Origin: Corynebacterium senegalense | GTDB taxonomy: Bacteria > Actinomycetota > Actinomycetes > Mycobacteriales > Mycobacteriaceae | Direction of reading: 5' to 3' | Assembly: GCF_900411315.1 (NCBI RefSeq) | Contig: NZ_LS990887.1 | Coordinates: forward strand, 1,177,324 to 1,241,323 | DNA: 64,000 bases | Shown here: positions 38,613-47,418 of the stretch, piece after piece | Layout: every line of letters begins with the position of its first letter | How positions within the stretch are numbered: position 1 is the stretch's first letter | Position numbers and translations under genes: made by a program | Notes under the pieces: model-generated | What the model was told of the DNA's origin: nothing | The model's input: only the letters and a program-made list of their open reading frames with translations | The model's database searches: none

Positions 38613-40961
38613 GTGAAACGCATGTCCAATCACGGCTACTCGTTCGGCGCCGAGATCATCGAGGCGCTGCGCCGCCGCTTCCCCTCCGCCCGCATCACGC
38701 ACGTCGAGCACAGCCCCGCCACCCCCGCCACCTGGGCCGACTGGCCCGAGTGGGTCGGCGAGGGCCTCAAGAGCACGCTTGCCGACGCCTCCATCCCCCG
38801 CCTCTTCTCCCACCAGGCGCGCACCGCCGAGCTCGCCTGGGAGGGCCGCGACGTGGTGGTGGCCACCGGCACCTCCTCCGGCAAATCGCTGGGCTACCAG
38901 CTGCCCGTCCTCTCCGCGCTCGCCGCCGACCCGACCGCCTGCGCGATCTACCTGACACCCACCAAGGCCCTGGGCTCGGACCAGCTCCACGCCGCAGCCC
39001 GGCTCGCGCCCGCAGGCGTCAACCCCGCCCCCTACGACGGCGACACCCCGACCGAGGCCCGCGCCGGGATCCGGGAAGCCAGCCGCTTCGTGTTCACCAA
39101 CCCCGACATGCTCCACGCCGGCATCCTGCCCAACCACGCCCGGTGGGCCCGCCTGCTGCGCCACCTGAGGTTCGTGGTGGTGGACGAGTGCCACACCTAC
39201 CGCGGCGTCTTCGGTGCCAACGTCGCCCTGACCCTGCGGCGCCTCCTCCGCCTCGCGGAGGCCTACGGGTCGCACCCGACGCTCATCTTCGCCTCCGCCA
39301 CCGCCGCCGACCCCGCCGGTCAGGCCTACCGGTTGTGCGGGCGCGCCGTCACGGCCGTGACCGAGGACGGCGCCCCGACCGGCGAGCGCACCATCGCGCT
39401 GTGGGAGCCCGGATTCATCGAGGGCGCGGAGGGAAAAAACGGCGCCCCGGTGCGCCGCGCCGCCACCACGGAGGCCGCCTCGATCATGTCCGCACTGGTC
39501 CTCGACGGCGCCCGCACCCTCACCTTCGTCCGTTCCCGGCGCGCCGCCGAGCTCGTGGCCATGCGCGCCCAGGAGGACCTCGTAGTCGCCGGGCGGGCGG
39601 ACTTCGCCCAGCGGGTCGCCTCCTACCGCGCCGGCTACCTCGCCGAGGACCGGCGCCGCCTCGAGCGCGCGCTGGACAACGGCGACCTGCTCGGGCTGGC
39701 CACCACGAACGCCCTCGAGCTGGGCATCGACGTCGGCGGGCTGGACGCCGTGGTCATGGCCGGTTTCCCCGGCACCGTCGCCTCCTTCCGGCAGCAGGCG
39801 GGCCGGGCGGGGCGGCGCGGCCAGTTCTCGGTGGCCGTCATGGTCGCGCGCGACGAGCCGATGGACACCTACCTGGTCAACCACCCCGAGGCGCTGCTTG
39901 GCAGGCCGGTGGAAAACAGCGTGTTCAACCCCTCCAACCCCTACGTGCTGCGCGGCCACATCTACTGCGCCGCGGTCGAGCGGCCCCTCACCCCCGACGA
40001 TGTCGAGGCGTTCGGCGCCGCGGAGGTGGTCGACGGCCTCGTGCGCGACGGCTACCTGCGCAGACGGCCCCGCGGGTGGTTCGCGGTGCCGCAGCTCGAG
40101 GGCGAGCTCTCCCCCGAAACCGCCCACGCCTCCGTCAGCCTGCGCGGCGGGGCGGGCGCGGAAGTAATGATCGTGGACATCTCCGACGGGCGCCTGCTGG
40201 GCACCGTCGACGCGGGCCGGGCCATGACCCAGGTCCACGAAGGCGCCGTCTACATCCACCAGGGCGAGCACTACGTCATCGACTCGCTCGAGCTCGACGA
40301 CTTCGTGGCCCTCGCCCGCCCCGAGACCCCCGACTACTCCACGCAGGCCCGCTCGACCACGCAGATTTCGATCCTCGGCGAGGCCTCCTCCCGCTCGAAC
40401 CCCGCCCCCGGGCTGTGGGTGGCCAACCTGGACGTCGAGGTGGTGGACCGGGTGACCGGCTACGTGGTAAGGCTGACCGACGGCACGGTCTCCGAGCACA
40501 TCCCCCTCGACCTGCCGGAGCAGCGGCTGGTCACCCGCGCCGTGGCCTACACGATCGACCCGCTTGCCCTCGAGGCCATGGGGATCACGCCCGGCGAGGT
40601 CCCCGGCGCGCTGCACGCGGCGGAGCACGCCGCGATCGGCCTGCTCCCCCTCCTGGCCACCTGCGACAGGTGGGACATCGGCGGGGTCTCGACCGCCCTG
40701 CACCAGGACACCCTCCTGCCCACCGTCTTCGTCTACGACGGCCACCCGGGCGGGGCGGGCTTCGCCGACGAGGGCTACGCCCGCTTCCCCGAGTGGATCG
40801 CCGCGACGTACGAGGCGGTGAAGTCCTGCGGCTGCGAGTCCGGCTGCCCGTCCTGTGTCCAGTCGCCGAAGTGCGGAAACGGCAACCAGCCGCTGGACAA
40901 GCACGCCGCCCTGAAGCTCCTCGGGGCGCTGGTGACCATGACACCGGCCCCGCCCGGGTGA
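38613..40961 (+). CDS. DEAD/DEAH-box helicase with C-terminal Cys4 (MrfA-like)
   Basis: 782 residues. Motif I VATGTSSGKSLGYQLP (about 84-99), DECH box VVVDECHTYRGVFG, motif III FASATAADP, motif VI QQAGRAGRRGQ. The C-terminus has four cysteines (CGCESGCPSCVQSPKCGNGN) as in the DUF1998 region of Bacillus MrfA, a DNA repair helicase. It is the corynebacterial counterpart of the helicase beside the mycobacterial tad genes. Start GTG 38613 or ATG 38622 undecided. One GCTTNNCGACGCC copy at 38778. Confidence 0.92.
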   Translation: MKRMSNHGYSFGAEIIEALRRRFPSARITHVEHSPATPATWADWPEWVGEGLKSTLADASIPRLFSHQARTAELAWEGRDVVVATGTSSGKSLGYQLPVLSALAADPTACAIYLTPTKALGSDQLHAAARLAPAGVNPAPYDGDTPTEARAGIREASRFVFTNPDMLHAGILPNHARWARLLRHLRFVVVDECHTYRGVFGANVALTLRRLLRLAEAYGSHPTLIFASATAADPAGQAYRLCGRAVTAVTEDGAPTGERTIALWEPGFIEGAEGKNGAPVRRAATTEAASIMSALVLDGARTLTFVRSRRAAELVAMRAQEDLVVAGRADFAQRVASYRAGYLAEDRRRLERALDNGDLLGLATTNALELGIDVGGLDAVVMAGFPGTVASFRQQAGRAGRRGQFSVAVMVARDEPMDTYLVNHPEALLGRPVENSVFNPSNPYVLRGHIYCAAVERPLTPDDVEAFGAAEVVDGLVRDGYLRRRPRGWFAVPQLEGELSPETAHASVSLRGGAGAEVMIVDISDGRLLGTVDAGRAMTQVHEGAVYIHQGEHYVIDSLELDDFVALARPETPDYSTQARSTTQISILGEASSRSNPAPGLWVANLDVEVVDRVTGYVVRLTDGTVSEHIPLDLPEQRLVTRAVAYTIDPLALEAMGITPGEVPGALHAAEHAAIGLLPLLATCDRWDIGGVSTALHQDTLLPTVFVYDGHPGGAGFADEGYARFPEWIAATYEAVKSCGCESGCPSCVQSPKCGNGNQPLDKHAALKLLGALVTMTPAPPG

Positions 40962-40962
40962 C

Positions 40963-41286
40963 CTACAGCGGCCCCGCCCGCGCGGTGGACGAGGACCGGC
41001 CGAAACGCACCGTGACGACGACATCCGGGGCGCGTTCCTCGCAGCCCTCCACGCGCGCGCCGTTGGCGGAGGCGGTTGCTTGCGCCGCCCCGCACGCGTC
41101 GGTGCCCCGGTACAGCGCGGTCGCCGCGGCGACGGCCGCGAGATCGGCCGCGTTGCGCGCCCGGTGCGAATCGGCCACCCGCGCGCCCAGGCCGGCCACC
41201 ACCAGCAGCAGGCTGACCACGGCCGCGATGATCCCCGCCGAGGTCACCGTGGCGTAACCCTCCTCGCCGCGCAGCGCGCGCCTCAC
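40963..41286 (-). CDS. TadE-like pseudopilin (Rv3654c type)
   Basis: 107 residues. A short basic leader MRRALRGEEG precedes a hydrophobic helix (VTSAGIIAAVVSLLLVVAGLGARVADS) as in TadE/TadF pseudopilins. The residue five after the candidate cleavage Gly is Thr rather than the usual Glu. A small Cys-containing C-terminal domain follows. GTG 41286 overlaps the upstream stop (GTGA). Last gene of the tad operon; it converges on the helicase gene with 1 nt between. Confidence 0.78.
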   Translation of the reverse strand: MRRALRGEEGYATVTSAGIIAAVVSLLLVVAGLGARVADSHRARNAADLAAVAAATALYRGTDACGAAQATASANGARVEGCEERAPDVVVTVRFGRSSSTARAGPL

Positions 41287-41576
41287 CGGAACTCCACCGG
41301 GTAGACGGCGGTGGCGGAGACGTCGAAAAGCGCGGCGGGCACCTGCGCCGTCACCGTGACCATCCCGCCGTCCTCCGCCACGCTGACGCTTCCCCGCGGC
41401 GGGGCGTAGTCCACCCCGATCGCGTGGGAGCGCGCGGCGGCCCCGGCGATGTCGACGGCCGAGATGTAGGCGGCCATCGTGGCGATTCCCCCGACGATGG
41501 CTGCCGCCACCGTGACCAGAACCGCCAGGGAGAGAGCGGCCTCGACGGTGACGGAGCCGGTGTTGTCGCGCAGCAT
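41283..41576 (-). CDS. TadE-like pseudopilin (Rv3655c type)
   Basis: 97 residues. Leader MLRDNTG then SVTVEAALSLAVLVTVAAAIVGGIATMA: a prepilin-type cleavage at Gly with Glu at position +5, followed by a long membrane helix. Its ATG overlaps the stop of the preceding pilin gene (TAATG). Probably a minor pilin or assembly factor of the Tad machine. Confidence 0.82.
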   Translation of the reverse strand: MLRDNTGSVTVEAALSLAVLVTVAAAIVGGIATMAAYISAVDIAGAAARSHAIGVDYAPPRGSVSVAEDGGMVTVTAQVPAALFDVSATAVYPVEFR

Positions 41577-41785
41577 TAGCCCGGCTTGTTGCTCAGGGCG
41601 TCCGTGATGACCCCCTCGATCGCGGACACGACGCCGTTGCCGTTGACGACCATGTAGAGCACCCCGGCGAGCGCGGCGGCGGCGAGGCTGCCGAAGGCGT
41701 ACTCGATGGTGGACATCCCTCGGTCATCGCGCAGGGTGAGCAGGCGGGCGGACAGGAAAGCGGTTGCGTTGGTGAACAGGGACAT
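41576..41785 (-). CDS. Flp-type major pilin (DUF4244)
   Basis: 69 residues. A leader of 23 residues ends in DDRG, then MSTIEYAFGSLAAAALAGVLYMVV: cleavage G/M, Glu at +5, Tyr at +6 and a hydrophobic helix are the Flp/Tad pilin hallmarks. AAGGAG lies 8 nt upstream of the ATG. A 51-nt gap separates it from tadC, longer than other gaps in the operon, so extra expression of the pilin is possible. Confidence 0.85.
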   Translation of the reverse strand: MSLFTNATAFLSARLLTLRDDRGMSTIEYAFGSLAAAALAGVLYMVVNGNGVVSAIEGVITDALSNKPG

Positions 41786-41836
41786 GGGTTTTCTCCTTCT
41801 CGTGTTCTTGTCTTCTTGTGGTCGAGGTGTGGTGTG

Positions 41837-42427
41837 TCAGGTGAGTTTCCCGGCCAGCCCGATCACGACCGGGGCGAGCCCGAGGACGAAGAAGGCCGGG
41901 AGGAAGAAAGCGGTCAAGGGCAGTGCGATGAGGACGCCGGCGCGCTCGGCCCTGGCCTTGGCGTCGTCGGCGGCCCCCTCGCGGAGTCCGGCGGCGATGC
42001 GCTCGCACCCGGCCGCGACGGCCGAGCCCGAGGCGCTGGAGAGAGCGATCAGCGCGGCGAGCTCGGCTCCGCCCGGGACGCGGTGCATCTCCGCCCACGC
42101 GCGCTGCGTTTCCACGCCCAGCGCGCTCAGGGCCGCGACGGTGCGCCAGGGATCCGCCGGGCTGTCTGGACCCGGATCGGCACCGTAGGACTCGGCGACC
42201 GCCGCCGCTGCACTCGCCGCCGGCAGGCCGGCTCGGAAGCACGCGGCGAACAGCTCGATGTCCGCGGCCGCCCGGTGGCGGTCGACCCCGGCGGGGCGCA
42301 GGCGCAGCGCGGGCCCGTCGCGCGGGGTCTTCTCGCTCAAGACCCGCGCGAATGCACCCGGCGCGGGCACCGCGAGGGCGCCGGCCAGAAGCAGGGCGGG
42401 GATCACCGCCGAGGCGACGGCGCTCAT
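41837..42427 (-). CDS. tadC: TadC-like inner-membrane platform protein
   Basis: 196 residues with a T2SSF-like core (ADIELFAACFRAGLPAASAAAAVAESYG and ALIALSSASGSAVAAGCERI) and membrane helices at both ends (SAVIPALLLAGALAVPAPGA; LIALPLTAFFLPAFFVLGLAPVVIGLAG). ATG 42427 overlaps the tadB stop (ATGA). Shorter than typical TadC of about 300 residues, as in other corynebacteria and mycobacteria. Confidence 0.85.
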   Translation of the reverse strand: MSAVASAVIPALLLAGALAVPAPGAFARVLSEKTPRDGPALRLRPAGVDRHRAAADIELFAACFRAGLPAASAAAAVAESYGADPGPDSPADPWRTVAALSALGVETQRAWAEMHRVPGGAELAALIALSSASGSAVAAGCERIAAGLREGAADDAKARAERAGVLIALPLTAFFLPAFFVLGLAPVVIGLAGKLT

Positions 42428-43191
42428 GCCGTCGCTCCCGCGATGATGCGTTCGCAGAGGAGGAAACCCGCGCACACCAGCGCCGTCCCGCCCGCCAGCA
42501 GCCACCCGCCCAGCCCGCCGCCGAGGAGGATCCCGAGGGGATCCGCGCCCATGGCCGTTCCCATCGCCACCCCGGCCGCCGGTAGCGCCGAGAGCACGAT
42601 GGCGGTTGTCTTCGGTCCCGCCAGGGCCGCCTCGGTCGCGGCCCTGTGACGCTGCGCCGCGTCCAGGCGGTCCCGGGCGCGCGCGAGAAGCTCGGCGACG
42701 GGCAGGCCACGGGTGGCGGCGAGGCCCCACAGCGCCCCGACCTCCCGCAGCTCGGGGCTCGCGGAGCAGGCCAGAACAGCGTCCGGCTCACCTCCCGAGC
42801 GCACCGCAGCCACCGCACGCTGGATGTCCCGCAGCAGCGCTGCGGGGGCGGAAGCGGGGAGGTGTTCCGCGGCGCGCGAGGTGGCGTCGGCAAGCGATGC
42901 TCCCGCCCGCAGGTTGGTCACGAGGTGCCCGAGGAAGCCCGCGGTGAGCTCGGACCGGCGGCGGGCCAGCGCCGCTTCGCGACGCCTCACCACCGTGTCC
43001 GCCGCCGTCGCCGCCGCCATTCCGGCCGCGGCCACCAGCCCCGCCCGGTCGACCGCGAGAACGCCGAGCAGCGCCGCGCCAGCGAACACCGGCACCCACC
43101 CGGGCGCGCGCACCCGCTGAGCCTCGGACACCCTCCCGGCGGGGTTCGGCCGTCCCACCGCCGCGGCGGCGCTGGCCGCAAGCAGCCACAT
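42424..43191 (-). CDS. tadB: TadB-like inner-membrane platform protein
   Basis: 255 residues. Two N-terminal helices (MWLLAASAAAAVG; WVPVFAGAALLGVLAVDRAGLVAAAGMAA), a T2SSF domain (ELTAGFLGHLVTNLRAGASLADA, about 85-107), and two C-terminal helices. ATG 43191 shares bases with the tadA stop (ATGA). It contains a GCTTNNCGACGCC copy read as ASLADA with a CTT codon (42883). Confidence 0.85.
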   Translation of the reverse strand: MWLLAASAAAAVGRPNPAGRVSEAQRVRAPGWVPVFAGAALLGVLAVDRAGLVAAAGMAAATAADTVVRRREAALARRRSELTAGFLGHLVTNLRAGASLADATSRAAEHLPASAPAALLRDIQRAVAAVRSGGEPDAVLACSASPELREVGALWGLAATRGLPVAELLARARDRLDAAQRHRAATEAALAGPKTTAIVLSALPAAGVAMGTAMGADPLGILLGGGLGGWLLAGGTALVCAGFLLCERIIAGATA

Positions 43192-44282
43192 CACGGTGCC
43201 TCCTCCCACACCACGCGCACGCCCACGGGGTTGCCCTCCAGCACCCCGATCTGGTGCACCCAGCGGCGCCCGCCGGGGAGGCGCTTCACCACCACGACGT
43301 AGTCCACCGCAGCCGCGAGCTGCGAGTGCAGCCCGGCGCGGTCGAGTCCGCCCAGCGCGGCCAGCGCCTCCAACCGGGCGGGGACCTCGTGCACGGAGTT
43401 GGCGTGCAGCGTGCCCGCCCCGCCGTCGTGCCCCGTGTTCAGGGCGGCGAGCAGGTCCACGACCTCGGCGCCCCGGATTTCGCCCACGACGATCCTGTCG
43501 GGGCGCATCCGCAGCGCCTGGCGCACGAGGTCGGCGATGGTGATGCGCCCGATCCCCTCCGCGTTGTCTCCCCGCGTGGTCAGGTTCAGCACGTGCGGGT
43601 GACGCGGGGCCAGCTCAACGGTGTCCTCGATGGCGATGATCCGCTCACCTGGATCCACCTCGGCGAGCATGGCCGACAGCAGGGTTGTCTTCCCCGCCCC
43701 GGTGCCCCCGATGACCAGGAAGGACTTCCGGCGCGCCACGATGTCGCGCAGGAGGCGCAGGCTGTCGTCGTTGAGCGAGCCCGCCTCGCGGAGCTGGTGG
43801 AGGGTGGTGGTGTTGCCGCGCAGCACCCGCAGCGACAGGCACGTCCCGGCCTTCGCTGTCGGTGCGAGCACCGCGTGGAAGCGCAGGAGCGTGCCGTCCG
43901 GGCGGGGCAGGTGGCCGTCGCAGTATGGCTGGGCGTCGTCGAGGCGGCGCCCGCACCCCGCGGCGAGGCGGGTGGCCAGCCTGCGCACCTCCGCCTCGGA
44001 CGCGAACGAGATCTCGGCCGGCTCCAACCCGCGGCCCCGGTCAACGTAGACGGTGTCCGCGCCGTTGACGCAGACGTCGGTGACGTCGGCACCCGCCAAC
44101 AGCGCCTCCAGGGGTCCGGCGCCCGCGGTCTCGTCGCGCAGGCGGCGCATCACGTCGAGCACGTCGACGTCACTGATCACCACCGCCTCCTCGCGCACGA
44201 TCGCGGCAAGGCGCGCGGGATCGGGGGTGGCTCCCTCGTCCGCGAGGCGCCGCTTCACGCGCTCGATGACCTCGCTGTTCAC
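43191..44282 (-). CDS. tadA: TadA/CpaF secretion ATPase
   Basis: 363 residues. Walker A FLVIGGTGAGKTTLLSAML (about 188-206), Asp box RIIAIEDTVELAP, Walker B RPDRIVVGEIRGAEVVDLL, and the His box TGHDGGAGTLHANS, all of the type II/IV secretion ATPase family. It powers pilus assembly on the cytoplasmic face. GTG 44282 overlaps the upstream stop (GTGA). Confidence 0.93.
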   Translation of the reverse strand: MNSEVIERVKRRLADEGATPDPARLAAIVREEAVVISDVDVLDVMRRLRDETAGAGPLEALLAGADVTDVCVNGADTVYVDRGRGLEPAEISFASEAEVRRLATRLAAGCGRRLDDAQPYCDGHLPRPDGTLLRFHAVLAPTAKAGTCLSLRVLRGNTTTLHQLREAGSLNDDSLRLLRDIVARRKSFLVIGGTGAGKTTLLSAMLAEVDPGERIIAIEDTVELAPRHPHVLNLTTRGDNAEGIGRITIADLVRQALRMRPDRIVVGEIRGAEVVDLLAALNTGHDGGAGTLHANSVHEVPARLEALAALGGLDRAGLHSQLAAAVDYVVVVKRLPGGRRWVHQIGVLEGNPVGVRVVWEEAP

Positions 44283-45328
44283 AGCCCCACCTCCGACAGC
44301 ACGCGCCGCGCCGCCCTGGTGAGCGGCCGCGCGAGCCTCCCCGGCAGCCCGCTGACCTCTGCCGCGCGCCGCAGACCGCGGATCTCCCCCACTTCGGCGC
44401 AGACGGTGAGCCGGGAGATCTTTTCCACCTCGGCGGCGGCCAGCGAGGACCACCCGCGGTGCCGCAGGACCACCACCGCCGGGGTGCTCGCGGCGGCGCA
44501 CTCCGCAGCCATCCGCGCCGCTGCCGCCGCGCCGCGAACCTCCGCCGGGGTGACCACCACCGCGAGGTCGCAGCGGGCGGGCATGAGGCGCACCGGCGTG
44601 TCCACCACCGTCAGGCCGCCGCCCGACACCGCCGACACGACGCGTTCCACCGTGACCCTGTCCAGCGCAAAAGGGTCGTTGATGGAGGTCCTCGCGTGGG
44701 TCAGCACCGCAATGCCGTCTCCGGTGTGCGGCAGGGCGCGGCGCACGTCCTCCCGGTTCACGGCGCCTTCCCCGAGGACGATCTCACCCCACCGGGCGCC
44801 GGCCTCCTCCTCCACGCCGAGCAGGAGGTCCATCCCGCCGGAGTACCGGTGGGCGTCAATGAGCGTCGGCTCGTGGTCCGGGCCCGCAGTGCGGGCCAGA
44901 GAGGCCGCGAAGGTCGAGGCACCGACCCCGCCAGCCGCGGCGAGGACGGCGATCACGGGGTCCTCCCCGCCCACCTGGCTGCCCGCTGCGCCCAGCAAGC
45001 CCACCGCACGAAGGAGCTCCCCCGCCTGGGCGGGGAGGACGAAGGACCTCTCCGCCTGCGGGAAGGATGCGTGGGCTGCGTCGGTGGCCGCCACCTCCGT
45101 GCCGAGCAGGAAGATGCCGGGCCGCGCGGGCCACTCCCGCACCGCGGCGGCGAAGTGCGCGTCCACGAACACCGCGTGCGCGCGGGCGAAGTGGCGGCCA
45201 ACGCCGTCGGCCCCGTCCACGTCGACGATCGGGCGCCCGGTGGCGGCGGCGACGTGGAGTGCCTCCGGGTGCAGGAGTGGGTCGTCGATAGCTACGACGA
45301 GCGGTTCCGCGAGTGGCGAGGTTGTCAT
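44279..45328 (-). CDS. TadZ-like MinD/ParA-fold ATPase (Rv3660c/Ssd type)
   Basis: 349 residues. An N-terminal receiver-like part (VVAIDDPLLHPEALHVAAATG) precedes a deviant Walker A AAAGGVGASTFAASLART (about 128-145) and DTPVRLMPARCDLAVVV. In Tad systems TadZ places the machine at the pole; the mycobacterial homologue is called Ssd because it affects septation. First gene of the seven-gene minus-strand tad operon. The start MTTSPLAEP at 45328 is chosen because the upstream extension is not coding-like. Confidence 0.83.
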   Translation of the reverse strand: MTTSPLAEPLVVAIDDPLLHPEALHVAAATGRPIVDVDGADGVGRHFARAHAVFVDAHFAAAVREWPARPGIFLLGTEVAATDAAHASFPQAERSFVLPAQAGELLRAVGLLGAAGSQVGGEDPVIAVLAAAGGVGASTFAASLARTAGPDHEPTLIDAHRYSGGMDLLLGVEEEAGARWGEIVLGEGAVNREDVRRALPHTGDGIAVLTHARTSINDPFALDRVTVERVVSAVSGGGLTVVDTPVRLMPARCDLAVVVTPAEVRGAAAAARMAAECAAASTPAVVVLRHRGWSSLAAAEVEKISRLTVCAEVGEIRGLRRAAEVSGLPGRLARPLTRAARRVLSEVGL

Positions 45329-45713
45329 GGCACCACCCTCCACTGGCCGAACCGCAACCACAACGGAGAGCGCGGGAGGCTGTGGATAAACCCCGGCTTT
45401 GTTGATGCATCCCGCACTACCTGGGGAAAGGTCAGAGAAAATAAGGGACGGCCCGCGCCTCGGGGGGGGTGTGCGCGGGCCGTCAGTAACCCGGCCTCGG
45501 GGGGGTGGGCCGGGGCAGGCCACACTGTATATCGGGGCCGTGCACGAACAAGTATTGCACATCGGGCGGCGCCCAGGCAAGAAACCGGGCCACATTTCCG
45601 AACAACTTTTCTACCCGGAACTATCCCCACCATCCCCTCCCAACCCGCAAAGCCACATCCGCCACACGCGCCACGCTTTCGTTCCCCCACGGACCCGTCT
45701 ACACTACGGTGGC
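45329..45713. promoter_or_regulatory. Divergent tadZ-HAD region with two G-loop hairpins
   Basis: 385 bases without a gene. Hairpin 1 has arms GACGGCCCGCGC (45447-45458) and its complement (45473-45484) around a loop with eight G in a row. Hairpin 2 has GGCC arms near 45493-45511 around a similar TCGGGGGGGTG loop. An inverted pair GTGCA/TGCAC lies near 45540-45560. TACACT (45700-45705) is the -10 box of the HAD gene. The tad promoter should lie between 45329 and 45446 but is not obvious. Confidence 0.5.
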
Positions 45714-46574
45714 ATGAACCCCCGCCACGCAGGCCCCGACACGGACCCGACCGGGTCCGCGCTCGCGCTGCGCCCGACTGCGGCGTTCTTCGACCTCGAC
45801 AAGACCATCATCGCGACCTCCTCCGTGTACGCGTTCGGGCGCGAGTTCCTCAACAACGGGCTCATCACCCGGCAGGAGGCGCTCGAGATCTCGCTGACGA
45901 AGGCCTCCTACATGCTCTCCGGCCACACGAGCGAGCAAATGGACAGCACACGCGACTCGCTCACGCAGATGGTGGCGGGGTGGTCCGTCGACGAGGTCCG
46001 CCGCATCACCACCGAGACGATGCACAACGTGGTCACCCCGGCGATCTACGCGGAGGCGCGGGACCTCATCAAGCACCACCGCCACGCGGGCCGCGAGGTC
46101 ATCATCATCTCCGCCTCGGCCTCGATCCTGGTCGAGCCAATCGCCCGCGAGCTCGGGGTGGACACGGTGGTGGCCACCGAGCTCGAGGTCGTGGACGGAA
46201 AACTGACCGGCACCATCACCCGCTACCTCAAGGGTGGAGCCAAGGCCGAGGCCGTGGAGGAGTTCGCGACCTCCCACGGCTATGACCTGGCCCGCAGCTA
46301 CGCCTACTCCGACTCGGCCACGGACATCCCCATGCTGGAGATGGTCGGCCACCCCGTCGCGGTCAACCCGGACCGCGCGCTGCGCAAGCACGCCCTCGTC
46401 AACGGGTGGGAGGTGCGCACCTTCAAAAACCCCGTGCCGCTGATTCAGATGCCGAACGCCCGCGAGGTGGGCATCGGTGCTGGGGTGGTCGCCGGCGTGA
46501 CGGCGCTGACCGCCGCCGGTTTCTGGCTCACCCAGCGCCTGCTCCGGGACTCGAAGAACCAGAACAGCGCGTAA
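45714..46574 (+). CDS. HAD-IB family phosphatase with C-terminal anchor
   Basis: 286 residues. Motif I AAFFDLDKTIIATSSVYAFG (about 22-41), motif II IIISASASILV, motif III and IV in KGGAKAEAVEEF and SYAYSDSATDIPMLEMVG. The HAD-IB subgroup includes SerB-like and lysophospholipid phosphatases; the C-terminal helix (VGIGAGVVAGVTALTAAGFWL) suggests membrane attachment and a lipid substrate, which is inference. TACACT lies 8 nt before ATG 45714 (leaderless). Its counterpart in mycobacteria also flanks the tad genes. Confidence 0.88.
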   Translation: MNPRHAGPDTDPTGSALALRPTAAFFDLDKTIIATSSVYAFGREFLNNGLITRQEALEISLTKASYMLSGHTSEQMDSTRDSLTQMVAGWSVDEVRRITTETMHNVVTPAIYAEARDLIKHHRHAGREVIIISASASILVEPIARELGVDTVVATELEVVDGKLTGTITRYLKGGAKAEAVEEFATSHGYDLARSYAYSDSATDIPMLEMVGHPVAVNPDRALRKHALVNGWEVRTFKNPVPLIQMPNAREVGIGAGVVAGVTALTAAGFWLTQRLLRDSKNQNSA

Positions 46575-46725
46575 CATAATTTGTCTCGCACATGTCACAG
46601 GTTTATCTAGGATTGGCATTGTGGCGCTTCCGTCCCGGGAGCGTTGTGAAAGCGGTGTTACAGTTGAGCCCGTCGTCATGGTGTTTTCCGCCACACGCGA
46701 GCGCCCCGAGAAAGGTATTTAGAAC

Positions 46726-47316
46726 ATGAGCAACAAAGGTCTCTACACTGACGGTTCCTCGTCGATCTCCGCGAAGGTTGACTCCATCCCCCTGCGCGAC
46801 ACCGGGGTTACCCAGCCGGGCCAGGATTCCCTGGGCGCCCTCGTCTCCAACGCGACGGAGCAGGTTTCCACGCTGGTGCGCAGCGAGATTGAGCTAGCCA
46901 AGGCCGAGGTCGTCGGCGAGGTGAAGAAGGGCGCCGTCGGCGGCGGTCTGTTCGCCGGCGCGGGCGTGGTGGCGCTGTACTCCACGTTCTTCTTCTTCCT
47001 CTTCGTCGCCGCGCTGCTCGCGCTGTGGATGCCGTGGTGGGCCGCGTTCCTCATCGTCTTCCTCGTGATGATCGCCGTCGCGGGCGCACTCGCCTTCGTT
47101 GGGTTCAAGAAGATTAAGGCGGTCCGCGCCCCGGAGAAGACAATCTCGTCGGTCAACGAGCTGAAGAACCTCGTCCCGGGCAAGGCGCAGAAGAACCTCG
47201 AGGAGGACCGCAGCGGCCTCTACACCCACGCCGCCGGCCGCCCCGCGGTCTCCGACAAGGCCTCCCAGGCCCGCCTGAACAACCGCGGCGGCACCACCGC
47301 CGTGGACGTCGACTAG
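46726..47316 (+). CDS. Phage holin family (Act_R / PF07332-like) membrane protein
   Basis: 196 residues. A helical N-terminal region LGALVSNATEQVSTLVRSEIELAKAE (about 36-62), two membrane helices (GGLFAGAGVVALYSTFFFFLFVAALLALW and AAFLIVFLVMIAVAGALAFVGF), and a charged tail. Despite the family name these chromosomal proteins are not phage lysis factors. AGAAAGG precedes the ATG. The 151-nt gap before it holds a GTTACAGT-like promoter and no gene. Confidence 0.83.
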   Translation: MSNKGLYTDGSSSISAKVDSIPLRDTGVTQPGQDSLGALVSNATEQVSTLVRSEIELAKAEVVGEVKKGAVGGGLFAGAGVVALYSTFFFFLFVAALLALWMPWWAAFLIVFLVMIAVAGALAFVGFKKIKAVRAPEKTISSVNELKNLVPGKAQKNLEEDRSGLYTHAAGRPAVSDKASQARLNNRGGTTAVDVD

Positions 47317-47334
47317 GCCCCTGCCCCTCTTAAC

Positions 47335-47367
47335 CGCCCGCCGCCTCTCTGAGGCGCGGGCGTTTTT
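47335..47367 (+). terminator. Intrinsic terminator
   Basis: CGCCCGCCGCCTC pairs, with one bulge, with GAGGCGCGGGCG (47351-47362) and is followed by five T. It ends the holin-like gene. Confidence 0.85.
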
Positions 47368-47418
47368 GTAGGCTTGGCACACGTTCCCCGCTTCCGCTGG
47401 CACGGCAGGAGGAAGATC

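Noticed and set aside
38586..41024. An 812-codon minus-strand frame opposite the helicase
   Set aside because: The plus-strand frame has all helicase motifs. The antisense product is Gly/Val/Arg-rich without domain features.
46726..47316. Prophage signal from the holin-family protein
   Set aside because: No other phage gene is near. This family is chromosomal and membrane-associated in actinobacteria, and the neighbours are conserved housekeeping genes.
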